35,750 bases of DNA. Origin: an uncultured Spirochaetaceae bacterium. Lineage in GTDB: Bacteria > Spirochaetota > Spirochaetia > Treponematales > Treponemataceae. The DNA lies in assembly GCA_902783155.1 (NCBI GenBank), contig CACZPR010000113.1, positions 1 through 35,750 on the forward strand, written 5' to 3'. This document shows, piece after piece, positions 26,201 through 33,443 of this stretch. Under the pieces are notes generated by a model. The model did not search any database and was not told where the DNA came from. It saw only the letters and a list, made by a program, of their open reading frames with translations. How positions within the stretch are numbered: position 1 is the first letter of the stretch; every line of letters begins with the position of its first letter. The position numbers and the translations under genes were made by a program.

Positions 26201-26501
26201 CGGAACCCTTACGGTCGGACTTGAGACAAAGATTACCGACGAGCTTAAAAAAGAGGGCTACGCAAGGGATTTGGTCCGTGGAATCCAGAACCAGAGAAAG
26301 GAAAGCGGCCTTGAAATCACCGACAGAATCAATCTTGAAATTTCCGGCGACGGAGAGCTTAAGGATGCCTTCGACATGTTCAGGGACTTCATTTCCGGCG
26401 AGACACTTTCGGTCAAGGCTGAATGGAAGGATTCTGTTTCCGGTGGATTCACTGTTGAGGCAGATGACAAAATCTGGACAGTAAAAATCTCCAGAGCATA
26501 G
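23283..26501 (+). CDS. ileS: Isoleucyl-tRNA synthetase, eukaryote-like type
   Basis: 1072-residue class I synthetase that charges tRNA-Ile. The HIGH motif reads HFGH in GLPHFGHFIPST, the next block is WDCHGLPVE, and KMSKS appears as DGRKMSKSLRNY. The CP1 editing domain is present (WTTTPWTLPSN, the Thr-rich editing loop, and GTGIVHIAPAFGEED). The long C-terminal extension lacks the bacterial zinc finger. The HFGH form and size mark the type 2 (eukaryote-like) IleRS that other spirochaetes carry and that is generally tolerant of mupirocin. ATG at 23283 follows AGAGGA; the track-like upstream TTG at 23265 lies before the SD. It begins an operon with the two following lipoproteins. Confidence 0.97.
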   Translation: MYKAVDPKVDFPKQEEEVLKFWQDNDIFKKSVSQREGAEDFVFYDGPPFATGLPHFGHFIPSTIKDIIPRYQTMKGKKVERRFGWDCHGLPVENLIEKELGLNSKHEIEHYGIDKFNEACQASVLRYTAEWRKTITRMGRWVDFDNDYKTMNPEFMESIWWVAKSLWDKGLIYEGKYILPYCPRCSTVLSTHELAQGYKDVQDQTVTVRFKITKAPEAVSDPDMANGKTYFLAWTTTPWTLPSNLGLCMGPEIDYVKILDKESGDYYIFAEARLSAYYKNESGYEIIYRHKGKDFVGAEYEPLFPYFAQLKDPKVCAEMSGQKCEKGAFRMFNADYVSTEDGTGIVHIAPAFGEEDNKVFRGSGVPNVEPIDAECKFTKEVPDYQGVFVKDADKDIMKRLKDEGKLVKRDSIVHSYPHCWRCGSPLIYRGIGSWFVKVADYHDVLLRANSKINWQPNHIKEGRFGKWLAGARDWAVSRNRYWGNPIPIWRCDDPDCRHTICVGSRQELKDLSGTYPEDLHKQFVDKITFTCPKCKKGTMKRIPEVFDCWFESGSMPYAQQHYPFENKEYFEKHFPANFISEGLDQTRGWFYTLTVLAAQLFDKPAFENCIVNGIVLASDGRKMSKSLRNYTDPVEAINKFGADAIRLFLMHSAVVKADEIRYSDDGVREIIKSIVLPLWNSYSFFVQYANIDGISCTGHEFDKKLPDNLLDRWLLSVSQKMVKEVSEALDSYDLNAAIDPWLSFIEQINNWYIRRNRRRFWKSGNDADKIEAYGALYLALKTFTLTAAPFIPFLTETMWQNLKVEGDKDSVHLMDYPVYDARFRDEKLEFQMETVQKAVSMGRSLRNQFNIKNRQPLSAVALVTRDEQEKKVLQDMEDTISEELNVKKVIFHDREDELVEYKAKANFRVLGKQLGGKMKDAAAEIVKLTNDQISAILDGKALTISVGGQDVDLTSENVIVERFEKEDLKVLNDGTLTVGLETKITDELKKEGYARDLVRGIQNQRKESGLEITDRINLEISGDGELKDAFDMFRDFISGETLSVKAEWKDSVSGGFTVEADDKIWTVKISRA

Positions 26502-26528
26502 CCAAGGGCATCGGGAAAAAGGGATTGT

Positions 26529-27410
26529 ATGCAAAAAAAACTTCTGCATTCGCTGCCAATTTTTTTGACCGCCTCCATTTTGTTTTGGGGATGCGCGTCA
26601 GGAAAATCTGGAAAAATTCCCGATGTCTCCATGCTTGCGGTGCTTGACCAGGACTCCAGCCTTTATGTTGCCGTTCCGGTTAAGTACCACACGGAGCTTG
26701 TTTCCTCATTGATTTCAAAAAACACAGGGCTTGCCTCAAACACAGCGTCAACGATTGCGGGCAGAATAGAAAATCTATATCTGGGCATTGGTTGTCCAGA
26801 TGATTCCAGTCGCATACAGATTGCGGCGGACGGTAGTTTTCCATCTTTCGCAGTTGGAATGGCTTTGAGCAAGGGTAATGGCTGGTCAAAAAAAACTTAT
26901 ACCGCCGAGTCCACCGAAGCCCTTGATGCTGGATGGCCGAACAGTTTTCCATATTACACGGGAACTTCTTTTCCATATAAGATTTCATTTCCGACGCAAA
27001 AAGAAATGGTCGTGGCAAAAAAAATTGGACCCATGCTTGAAAACTATGCGTCCAGACTTGATTCCACGCTTCTTGATTACTACTCCTTTGTGAATCTGGA
27101 CGGAAACACGACAAGGGACATACTTTTTTATGCAGGCGATCCTTCAAGATTTGCTGCCGGGCTTATCAGTGAGATGGCGGCGACCTGGTTTGTAAGCGCG
27201 GATGGAAAAATCTCCCGTCTTCAGTCCGGGGACTACAGTCTTTCGGCCAGACTTCATTTTGCGGACAGGAACCGGAAAAAAGTGGTTGTCGCACTGATGT
27301 CTCTTGCCGGAATCCCGGTGAATGATGTTGATGAGACGGCGGTTTTTGTTTCAAATATAAAGGTTTCTAAAAAACAGATTGAAAGTCTTGTCACAGTAAA
27401 AGGATTTTGA
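26529..27410 (+). CDS. Lipoprotein of unknown function
   Basis: 293 residues. Signal peptide with lipobox LFWGC (Cys22). The mature protein is a mix of short strands and helices with no motif I recognise; the order is a VSMLAVLDQDSSLYVAVPVKYH strand region, then SLISKNTGLA, then a C-terminal FVSNIKVSKKQIES helix. The ATG is 28 bases after ileS with AGGGA as RBS, and the next lipoprotein begins 12 bases after the stop, so all three are probably one transcript. Such proteins in treponemes are often conserved but unnamed. Confidence 0.72.
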   Translation: MQKKLLHSLPIFLTASILFWGCASGKSGKIPDVSMLAVLDQDSSLYVAVPVKYHTELVSSLISKNTGLASNTASTIAGRIENLYLGIGCPDDSSRIQIAADGSFPSFAVGMALSKGNGWSKKTYTAESTEALDAGWPNSFPYYTGTSFPYKISFPTQKEMVVAKKIGPMLENYASRLDSTLLDYYSFVNLDGNTTRDILFYAGDPSRFAAGLISEMAATWFVSADGKISRLQSGDYSLSARLHFADRNRKKVVVALMSLAGIPVNDVDETAVFVSNIKVSKKQIESLVTVKGF

Positions 27411-27421
27411 GGACGTGAGTT

Positions 27422-28048
27422 ATGGAAAAAAAATTTTTTAAAACCCGGACAGCCATTTTTGTTTCGCTGACAGTTTTTTTTCTGGCCATGTCCTCATGTT
27501 CTTCGAGCGGAGGGCTTTCCATTCCGGGTGAGTCGTCGGTGGTCCTGAAAAACATTGTGACGGAGTACATGACGATTGCCAAGGCCTATGATGATTTAAA
27601 AAAATACGACAAGGCTGTGGAATACTACCAGATGGCAATCAATGCGGATTCCGAGAACACCCTTGGAAATTCCGCGTACTACAATATCGGTCACTGCTAT
27701 GCCATGGCGGGGGACTGGAAAAATGCACGTACCGTCTATGAGGAGCTTTTGAAAAAGGACGAGGACAACACGAATCTAAAAATCTCTTTGGCCTATATTG
27801 ATGCGATGTCCGGGAATCTTGAAAGCTCCTGCGCCCGTTATGCGGAACTTTGTGAAAAAAATCCGACGGACGCCGCTCTTTTGAAAAACTATATATCGGT
27901 GCTGATTGCCGCAGAAAAAAAGGATGAAGCAAAAAACAGTCTGGAACTTTTGAAAAAGAGTTTTCCCGATGACAGTTCGATAAAGGAAATTGAAAAACTG
28001 CTCGAGGAAGCTCAAAACGCGGATTCAGGGGCTGAAGAAAAAAAATAA
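27422..28048 (+). CDS. TPR lipoprotein
   Basis: 208 residues. Signal peptide with lipobox LAMSSC (Cys26), then tetratricopeptide repeats: a first unit around YDDLKKYDKAVEYYQMAINA, a second around SAYYNIGHCYAMAGDWKNA and two more diverged. Likely a periplasmic docking protein attached to a membrane; the partner is unknown. In outline it resembles BamD-like or Pal-associated TPR lipoproteins, but it lacks features to choose. ATG at 27422 with GAGGACGTGAG upstream. An A/T-rich tail follows the stop; no strong terminator is seen before the tRNA-Phe promoter. Confidence 0.82.
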   Translation: MEKKFFKTRTAIFVSLTVFFLAMSSCSSSGGLSIPGESSVVLKNIVTEYMTIAKAYDDLKKYDKAVEYYQMAINADSENTLGNSAYYNIGHCYAMAGDWKNARTVYEELLKKDEDNTNLKISLAYIDAMSGNLESSCARYAELCEKNPTDAALLKNYISVLIAAEKKDEAKNSLELLKKSFPDDSSIKEIEKLLEEAQNADSGAEEKK

Positions 28049-28076
28049 ATTTTTTTGTAAAATCTAGGAAATTCTG

Positions 28077-28105
28077 TTGACAAAGGTTCTGAAAATCTAT
28101 ATAGT
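28077..28105 (+). promoter_or_regulatory. tRNA-Phe promoter
   Basis: Perfect -35 TTGACA at 28077-28082, 17-base spacer, -10 TATAGT at 28100-28105. The predicted start is near 28112, about 28 bases before the tRNA. Confidence 0.88.
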
Positions 28106-28139
28106 ATTAACATATTCAGCGCGTTGAGTGCTTGAAAAT

Positions 28140-28212
28140 GCCGGTGTAGCTCAGTTGGTAGAGCGGAGGACTGAAAATCCTTATGTCGTCAGTTCGACTC
28201 TGACCGCTGGCA
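28140..28212 (+). tRNA. tRNA-Phe (anticodon GAA)
   Basis: Canonical 73-base tRNA: acceptor GCCGGTG/CGCTGGC (G-T pairs included), D-arm GCTCAGTTGGTAGAGC, anticodon loop CTGAAAA in stem GAGGA/TCCTT, and T-arm GTCAG-TTCGACT-CTGAC with a normal TTCGA loop. CCA is not encoded. Own promoter and terminator. Confidence 0.97.
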
Positions 28213-28215
28213 TTG

Positions 28216-28244
28216 GACCTCCGAAGTGATTCGGGGGTCTTTTT
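28216..28244 (+). terminator. Intrinsic terminator after tRNA-Phe
   Basis: Ten-pair stem GACCTCCGAA/TTCGGGGGTC with loop GTGA at 28216-28239, then TTTTT. It starts four bases after the tRNA. Confidence 0.93.
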
Positions 28245-28261
28245 ATTTTTCTGCAATCCGC

Positions 28262-28290
28262 TTGTGAGATTTTCAATATTGCATTATAAT
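28262..28290 (+). promoter_or_regulatory. Promoter predicting a leaderless ankyrin-gene mRNA
   Basis: TTGTGA at 28262-28267, 17-base spacer, perfect TATAAT at 28285-28290. Only six bases separate the -10 from the ATG at 28297, so transcription would start at or near the A of the start codon. No SD is present before that ATG. Confidence 0.75.
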
Positions 28291-28296
28291 CTAAGT

Positions 28297-29223
28297 ATGA
28301 ATTGGCTTTTGATTTCCCAGAATATTCAGGATGAGAAAATCAAGGGGGTGGAGAACCTCCTTTTCACGAAAAACGAGACCGAGCCTTACGAAATTTTTTT
28401 GAGTGGACCCATGGATTCCGAGGAGCTTTACGACTGCATGAAACACACGATGCAGGCGACCCACTGTGTGATTTTGGACTGCGACACTTTGGCAGAGCAC
28501 CAGGACTTTATTTTTTTGCTGGGCCTTTTGGTGGGAAAGCGTGTAAGAACTTTTGTTCATGGCGACATGTCCAAGATTGGTCATTTTTCTGCTCTGGATT
28601 TTGACGGCCAGGGACTTTTTAAATGCTTTGCAACCATTGAGGAACTTGTCGGACATCTTGAAAGCGAATATCCGGCTTTTGAGCGGCAGGACTACGAACA
28701 CAATTCGCTTATCCAGCTTTTTACTCTCGGAATACCTTTCACGGCGGACTCTTTTGCCTACTATCTGGAGAAGGACAAGGAGGAAATCTATAAACTTTTT
28801 GTCCACGCAGGTATGACGGTGAACACAAAGACCTCCGAGGGGGTTCCCATGCTGAGTGTTGCCGCAAGAAACGACCATCCGGACCAGATTGAGTGGCTGC
28901 TCTCCCTTGGTGCGGACATAAACGCAATTTCCGGCGACCGTGGATATTCCGCCGTCATGGATGCGGTGTGGCGAAAAAATTTCCAAATCACCGAGTATCT
29001 GATAAAGCGTGGCGCGGATTTGGGAATTGTCAGCACGGATGGACAGCCGATTTTGGTTCTGGCTGTTGGAAATGGCAACGAAAAAATTGTGCGCCTCCTG
29101 CTGGAAAATGGGGCGGACCCGGACATAAAGGACAGCATGGGCATGAGCGCGAGACAGTACGCAAATCTTTTTAAAAAGCCGGGACTTGTGGAGCTGATGG
29201 ATCAGTTCCCTCAAAAAAACTAG
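28297..29223 (+). CDS. Ankyrin-repeat protein with an N-terminal Rossmann-like domain
   Basis: 308 residues. Residues 1-120 form an alternating beta-alpha domain (FLSGPMDSEELYDCMKH, CVILDCDTLAEHQDF, LGLLVGKRVRTFVHG). Its SGP and later G-x-GKxV-like elements resemble nucleoside deoxyribosyltransferase or TIR-like folds, without a clear catalytic Glu. Residues ~165-305 are three to four ankyrin repeats (PMLSVAARNDHPDQIEWLLSLGADIN and ILVLAVGNGNEKIVRLLLENGADPD types, quoted in part). ATG at 28297 is the only start compatible with the promoter; the open frame upstream to 28213 runs through the tRNA terminator. T. pallidum also has an ankyrin protein in this general neighbourhood (memory). Cytoplasmic; partner unknown. 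Confidence 0.83.
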   Translation: MNWLLISQNIQDEKIKGVENLLFTKNETEPYEIFLSGPMDSEELYDCMKHTMQATHCVILDCDTLAEHQDFIFLLGLLVGKRVRTFVHGDMSKIGHFSALDFDGQGLFKCFATIEELVGHLESEYPAFERQDYEHNSLIQLFTLGIPFTADSFAYYLEKDKEEIYKLFVHAGMTVNTKTSEGVPMLSVAARNDHPDQIEWLLSLGADINAISGDRGYSAVMDAVWRKNFQITEYLIKRGADLGIVSTDGQPILVLAVGNGNEKIVRLLLENGADPDIKDSMGMSARQYANLFKKPGLVELMDQFPQKN

Positions 29224-29243
29224 GGTGATTTGGGGATTATTTT

Positions 29244-30407
29244 ATGGAAAATAGAAAAATAAAAATCGCGTTTGCGGGTGGCGGTACCGGTGGACACATC
29301 TATCCGGGAATTGCCGTGGCCGATGCAACAAAGACTTTGGCCGCCGAAAAAAATCTTGATGTTGAAATCTACTGGATTGGAAACAAGACCGGCATGGATA
29401 GGGACATAGTTGAAAAAAATTTGGTCGCCTCCGGTGGAAGTATCACTGGGTTCTGCGGAATACCGTGCGGAAAACTTAGGCGCTATCTTTCTTTTGAAAA
29501 TGTGAAGGACCTTTTCAAGATTGCGTCCGGATATTTCAAGTCCAAAAAACTTTTGAAAAAAATGCGTCCGGACTGTCTTTTTTCAAAGGGCGGATTTGTG
29601 TCCGTTCCACCATGCAGGGCAGCAAAGTCTTTGAAGATTCCATATTTTACGCATGAATGTGATTTTACTCCGGGACTTGCGACCAAACTGAACAGCGGTT
29701 CCGCAAAAAATATTCTTGTTTCCTATGACGAGACCAGAAAGTTTTTTTCGGAGGAGCTTTCAAAAAGATGCACAGTGACAGGAAATCCTGTTCGCCCAAT
29801 TTTTTATGAGGACCACGCCGGCGAGGGACTGGAGTTTTTGGGAATAGAACATGGACATAAAAAACCGATTCTTCTTGTGCTTGGCGGAAGTCTTGGCGCA
29901 ATGCAGATTAACAGTCTTGTGACGGAAAATCTGGACTGGCTGCTTGAAAGATTTATTGTCGTCCACCAGACCGGAAAAAAATTTGCGGAAGAAAATCCGA
30001 ATGTGTTTTCGGAAAAAAAGGCGGACTACCATCCATACGATTTTATTTATTCACAGATGCCGTCCGTTGTTCAGGCCTGCGATCTTGTTCTTTCACGTGC
30101 GGGCGCAAATTCTTTGTGGGAATGTGCCGTTTGTAAAAAGCCAATGGTCCTTGTTCCTCTGTGTGGCTCAGGGACTAGGGGCGACCAGGTTGACAATGCC
30201 CGTTTCTTTGAGGAAAAGGGTGCCGCAATATCTTTGGTCGGGGAGGATGCGGAAAGCGAAAAACTTAAGTCCGCTCTGGAAAAAATGCTTGACGCTGACA
30301 CCAGAAAAAAATTCTCTCAATCGTGTGGGGAGCTTTGTGCTAATTTGAAGCCTGCTCATCGTATAGCTGAAATCATTCTTGATGGGATAGAAAATGGTCG
30401 CAATTGA
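29244..30407 (+). CDS. murG: UDP-GlcNAc:lipid I transferase MurG
   Basis: 387-residue GT-B glycosyltransferase that adds GlcNAc to lipid I at the inner membrane, making lipid II for the RodA and PBP2 encoded upstream. N-terminal FAGGGTGGHIYPGIAVA is the donor/acceptor glycine loop. The C-terminal half has LGGSLGAMQIN, and SRAGANSLWE contains the UDP-GlcNAc binding region. Length is normal. ATG at 29244 with GGGGAT upstream, 20 bases after the ankyrin gene. The 3' end overlaps cvpA by 14 bases. Confidence 0.96.
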   Translation: MENRKIKIAFAGGGTGGHIYPGIAVADATKTLAAEKNLDVEIYWIGNKTGMDRDIVEKNLVASGGSITGFCGIPCGKLRRYLSFENVKDLFKIASGYFKSKKLLKKMRPDCLFSKGGFVSVPPCRAAKSLKIPYFTHECDFTPGLATKLNSGSAKNILVSYDETRKFFSEELSKRCTVTGNPVRPIFYEDHAGEGLEFLGIEHGHKKPILLVLGGSLGAMQINSLVTENLDWLLERFIVVHQTGKKFAEENPNVFSEKKADYHPYDFIYSQMPSVVQACDLVLSRAGANSLWECAVCKKPMVLVPLCGSGTRGDQVDNARFFEEKGAAISLVGEDAESEKLKSALEKMLDADTRKKFSQSCGELCANLKPAHRIAEIILDGIENGRN

Positions 30408-30924
30408 TTATGTTTTTTTGGTCCTGATTGCCCTGTGCGCTATTGTCTGCACAATGAAGGGCTTTGTGGATTCCTTTTTTGACAAGGCTGCTCCGGTTCT
30501 TGCCGTCATAGCGGCTGTGTTTCTCTACAAGCACTTCACGCTCCTCATGTCAAGGTTCATAAAGAATCCTCTGGTATGCACGATAGTGACTTTCCTGATT
30601 GTCTTTGTGCTTGTGTTCATATTGATAAAGATTTTGCAGAAAGCAATCGGCACAATTTTTGAGGACAAGATTCTTGGCTCATTAAACCGGGTCCTTGGTT
30701 TTGCGTTTGGAATTATTGAGGCCCTGGCAATTATCGCTCTGGTACTCTTTTTGCTTTCCGCGCAGCCATTTTTTGATGCCTCAAAACTTTTGGACGGAAG
30801 TTTCTTTTTCAAAATTTTCCGCAAGATTTTGGGAGAAAGGTATGTTCCGTCATGGGAAAAAGATGTTGCAACGAATGTCGCGTTCCTGATTGACGGTGTA
30901 AAAAGGTCTGTTCTTTTTGCTTGA
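30394..30924 (+). CDS. cvpA: CvpA family membrane protein
   Basis: 176 residues with four predicted membrane helices (about 5-25, 30-50, 60-85, 100-125) and a basic or amphipathic C-terminus. The pattern DYVFLVLIALCAIVCTMKGF at the start and LGSLNRVLGFAFGIIEAL in the middle matches CvpA (colicin V production protein). In other bacteria CvpA supports envelope integrity and responses to bile or acid. ATG at 30394 lies inside the murG 3' end. The next gene starts 15 bases after the stop. Confidence 0.85.
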   Translation: MVAIDYVFLVLIALCAIVCTMKGFVDSFFDKAAPVLAVIAAVFLYKHFTLLMSRFIKNPLVCTIVTFLIVFVLVFILIKILQKAIGTIFEDKILGSLNRVLGFAFGIIEALAIIALVLFLLSAQPFFDASKLLDGSFFFKIFRKILGERYVPSWEKDVATNVAFLIDGVKRSVLFA

Positions 30925-30939
30925 TTTCGGGGGAAAATC

Positions 30940-32187
30940 TTGTTTGACAATGTTCTACACCAGAGCGCGTCCGATTTGCTTGCGGAGGACATACAGAAGG
31001 ACAGGCTCCCAGGCTCAATCCTTTTTTCCGGTCCATCGGCTTCTGGCAAACTGACGTGTGCGCTGGAGCTTTCAAGGGTCCTGTCATGTGTTGGACAGCC
31101 ACGCGGAAAATGGGACTGCAACTGTTCAAGCTGCGTCAAGCACAGGGCCATGGTTTCTCAAAATCTTCTAATCGCGGGACCGGGCAACAGGACTCTGGAG
31201 ATTGCCGCCGCAAAGACGACACTCCTTTCACAGAACGCAAAAAATACATCGCATCTGGAGGCTGCAAGGTATCTATATCTTAGGGCCGTGCGAAAATTGA
31301 CCGCAAGATTCAGTTCAATACTCTGGGCCGATGACGACAAACTTTCAAAATTTTCTCCAATCCTTTTGGGCATTGATGAAAATCTGGAGCTGCTCACGCC
31401 TGGACGCACAATCCCCGATGGGGACGAGCTTTCAAAAATCCTGGACGACATAGAAAAACTTGCGACAAAACTTGAAGGCTCCTTTCTGTATGACTCGCTC
31501 CCTGTTTTGCAGATAAGAAATTTTTCCGAGTGGGCGCACCTTAGTACTGAGGCCGGAAAAAAGGTTTTGATAATTGAAAACGCGGACTGCATGGCCGACA
31601 GCGCAAGAAACGCCCTGCTAAAAATCCTTGAGGAGCCGCCGGAGAACACTGTTTTCATTTTGACGACCACAAGACGAAGCTCCATGCTTGCGACCATCCT
31701 TTCAAGGGTCAGGACCTACACTTTTTTTGAGAGGAGCGTGGAGCAGCAGCGCGAGGTGATTAACAGAGTTTTCCATTACGACCCTGTTGTTGGCGGTGGA
31801 CCTGTTCCAGATTCAATCAACGGATTTTTGCAGACATATTTTCCAGTAAAGCCCGACACAGTAAAATATAATGCGGAACTTTTTTTCAGAACAATAGCGG
31901 AGGGACATGTTCCAAACATTCCGTCAATAGTTTCGGTCTGCGGTGGATTTGAGCCAAGGCAGCTGTTCAGGATTTTCATGGAGGCGATTGTGAATTTCCA
32001 GAAACCAATGCTGAAATCCGCACCAGGCTGTGAGGCGTCGGCAAAGATTGTCGAGGCTGTGAGGCGGACCGTGAACAATGTTGGAATCTATAATCAAAGT
32101 CCGGCCGCAGGTCTTGAGGAACTGGTCAGAACACTGATGCAGATAAACAGAACCTACGGCGGTGTGTTTTCAGAGGTCCTAAGTTGA
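30940..32187 (+). CDS. holB: DNA polymerase III delta-prime-like AAA+ subunit
   Basis: 415 residues, clamp-loader AAA+ fold. The P-loop GPSASGKLT has Leu after the Lys, and the Walker B reads IIENAD. Both are degenerate, as expected for the non-ATP-binding delta-prime rather than DnaX. A zinc cluster (CVGQPRGKWDCNCSSC, about residues 50-65) and ARNALLKILEEPPENTVFILTTT are typical; the SRC motif is SRV with its Arg kept. About 105 extra residues lie between the zinc region and Walker B, making it longer than usual (~330). TTG start at 30940 with GGGGGA six bases upstream. The last four bases (TTGA) overlap the kinase start. Confidence 0.88.
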   Translation: MFDNVLHQSASDLLAEDIQKDRLPGSILFSGPSASGKLTCALELSRVLSCVGQPRGKWDCNCSSCVKHRAMVSQNLLIAGPGNRTLEIAAAKTTLLSQNAKNTSHLEAARYLYLRAVRKLTARFSSILWADDDKLSKFSPILLGIDENLELLTPGRTIPDGDELSKILDDIEKLATKLEGSFLYDSLPVLQIRNFSEWAHLSTEAGKKVLIIENADCMADSARNALLKILEEPPENTVFILTTTRRSSMLATILSRVRTYTFFERSVEQQREVINRVFHYDPVVGGGPVPDSINGFLQTYFPVKPDTVKYNAELFFRTIAEGHVPNIPSIVSVCGGFEPRQLFRIFMEAIVNFQKPMLKSAPGCEASAKIVEAVRRTVNNVGIYNQSPAAGLEELVRTLMQINRTYGGVFSEVLS

Positions 32188-33443
32188 AAGACTTTGTAAA
32201 AAACGCATACAAAAAAATTTCCAAGATGACTCCGGAGCAGGTTTCCGATTTGATGCAGTCGCTGATTTCGGAAAAGGAAAATCTCAGTTCCATTTTTGAA
32301 AGCCTTTCTACCGGTCTTCTGATTGTTGACAACTCATGGCACCTTCTGCACCACAACAAGGCGGCGGAAAGACTCCTTCCATTTTCATCGCGCCCGGTTG
32401 ACGGTGACGAAGAAAAAATCTGGACGCACGTGGACAATGCGGATATTGCGAAGTATCTTGAAAGTTCCGCCGAAAATCAAAGGTCCGACAGCAGCGAGGA
32501 ATTCTCCATTTCGATTGGCGACACATTCCGTTTTGTCACGATAAAGATTGGCTCCCTTGTGGTCAGGACCAGCGGGGACGGAAATTCCATAACAAACAGG
32601 GTTGCTGGCTCAATCATAACGGTGGACGACATAACGCAGCAGAGGCAGTCCGAAATCCTCCTGCACAGAATGGAAAGTCTTGCGGGCCTCACAAATCTTG
32701 CGGCATCCGTTGCGCATGAAATAAAAAATCCGCTTGGCGCAATCAGCATACACATACAGCTTTTGCAGAAGGCTGTGGCTAAATCAAGAAACGGCGACGG
32801 ACTTTTGCCCGACCCAAAATTTATGGAGAACTATCTTTCGGTAATAAACGACGAGATAGACCGGCTGAACAAAATTGTGGTGGACTTTCTTTTTGCGGTG
32901 CGTCCGGTGCAGGCGAACATACAGCTTTCAAATCCCGACACAATTATAGAAAAATTTGTTGAGTTCTTTAAACCTGAGGCGGAAAGCAGAAATATTCGGG
33001 TTGATTTGGACCTTTGCAAAAATACGCCAAGAATTTTTCTTGATGAAAAACTTTTCCGCGAGGTCATAATCAATTTGATGCAGAACGCTTCGGCTGCAAT
33101 CGAGTCCCTTGCTTCGGACACAATTTCGGCGGAGACTGGCGAACGTCAAAATGATTTCCAGGGTCTGATAAAAATAAGCTCCATTGTCACCAGCGAAAAA
33201 TATCTTCTGTGTTTCAGTGACAACGGAACCGGAATGGACGAGGCTACATCATCAAGAATTTTTGAACCTTATTACACGACCAAGGCGACCGGAACCGGGC
33301 TTGGACTTACTACGGTCTACAAAATCATAAAGGAGTTCAGGGGAGACATACAGGTGCGCTCTTCACTCGGAAAGGGAACCACGTTCACAATTTCGCTTCC
33401 TGTTCCGCAAAACGGTGTCAAACTTCTGGAGGCCAAGGGATGA
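32184..33443 (+). CDS. Cytosolic PAS-domain histidine kinase (NtrB-like)
   Basis: 419 residues with no membrane helix. PAS domain about 30-130 (FESLSTGLLIVDNSWHLLHHN), HisKA with the phospho-acceptor His178 in SVAHEIKNPLGA, and HATPase with the N-box NLMQNASAAIES and GTGMDEAT / GTGLGLTTVYKI. It should sense an intracellular signal and phosphorylate the NtrC-type regulator encoded next. TTG start at 32184 overlaps the holB stop as TTGA, with CAGAGGT as RBS. The stop overlaps the regulator ATG as ATGA. T. pallidum has an equivalent pair in its core (from memory). Confidence 0.94.
   Translation: MKDFVKNAYKKISKMTPEQVSDLMQSLISEKENLSSIFESLSTGLLIVDNSWHLLHHNKAAERLLPFSSRPVDGDEEKIWTHVDNADIAKYLESSAENQRSDSSEEFSISIGDTFRFVTIKIGSLVVRTSGDGNSITNRVAGSIITVDDITQQRQSEILLHRMESLAGLTNLAASVAHEIKNPLGAISIHIQLLQKAVAKSRNGDGLLPDPKFMENYLSVINDEIDRLNKIVVDFLFAVRPVQANIQLSNPDTIIEKFVEFFKPEAESRNIRVDLDLCKNTPRIFLDEKLFREVIINLMQNASAAIESLASDTISAETGERQNDFQGLIKISSIVTSEKYLLCFSDNGTGMDEATSSRIFEPYYTTKATGTGLGLTTVYKIIKEFRGDIQVRSSLGKGTTFTISLPVPQNGVKLLEAKG

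Noticed and set aside
28029-28058. A-run/T-run after the TPR lipoprotein as terminator
   Set aside because: Pure A/T pairing without a GC stem; too weak to call.
28291-29214. 307-residue minus-strand open frame antisense to the ankyrin gene
   Set aside because: No RBS or domain; the + strand has clear ankyrin repeats and a promoter.
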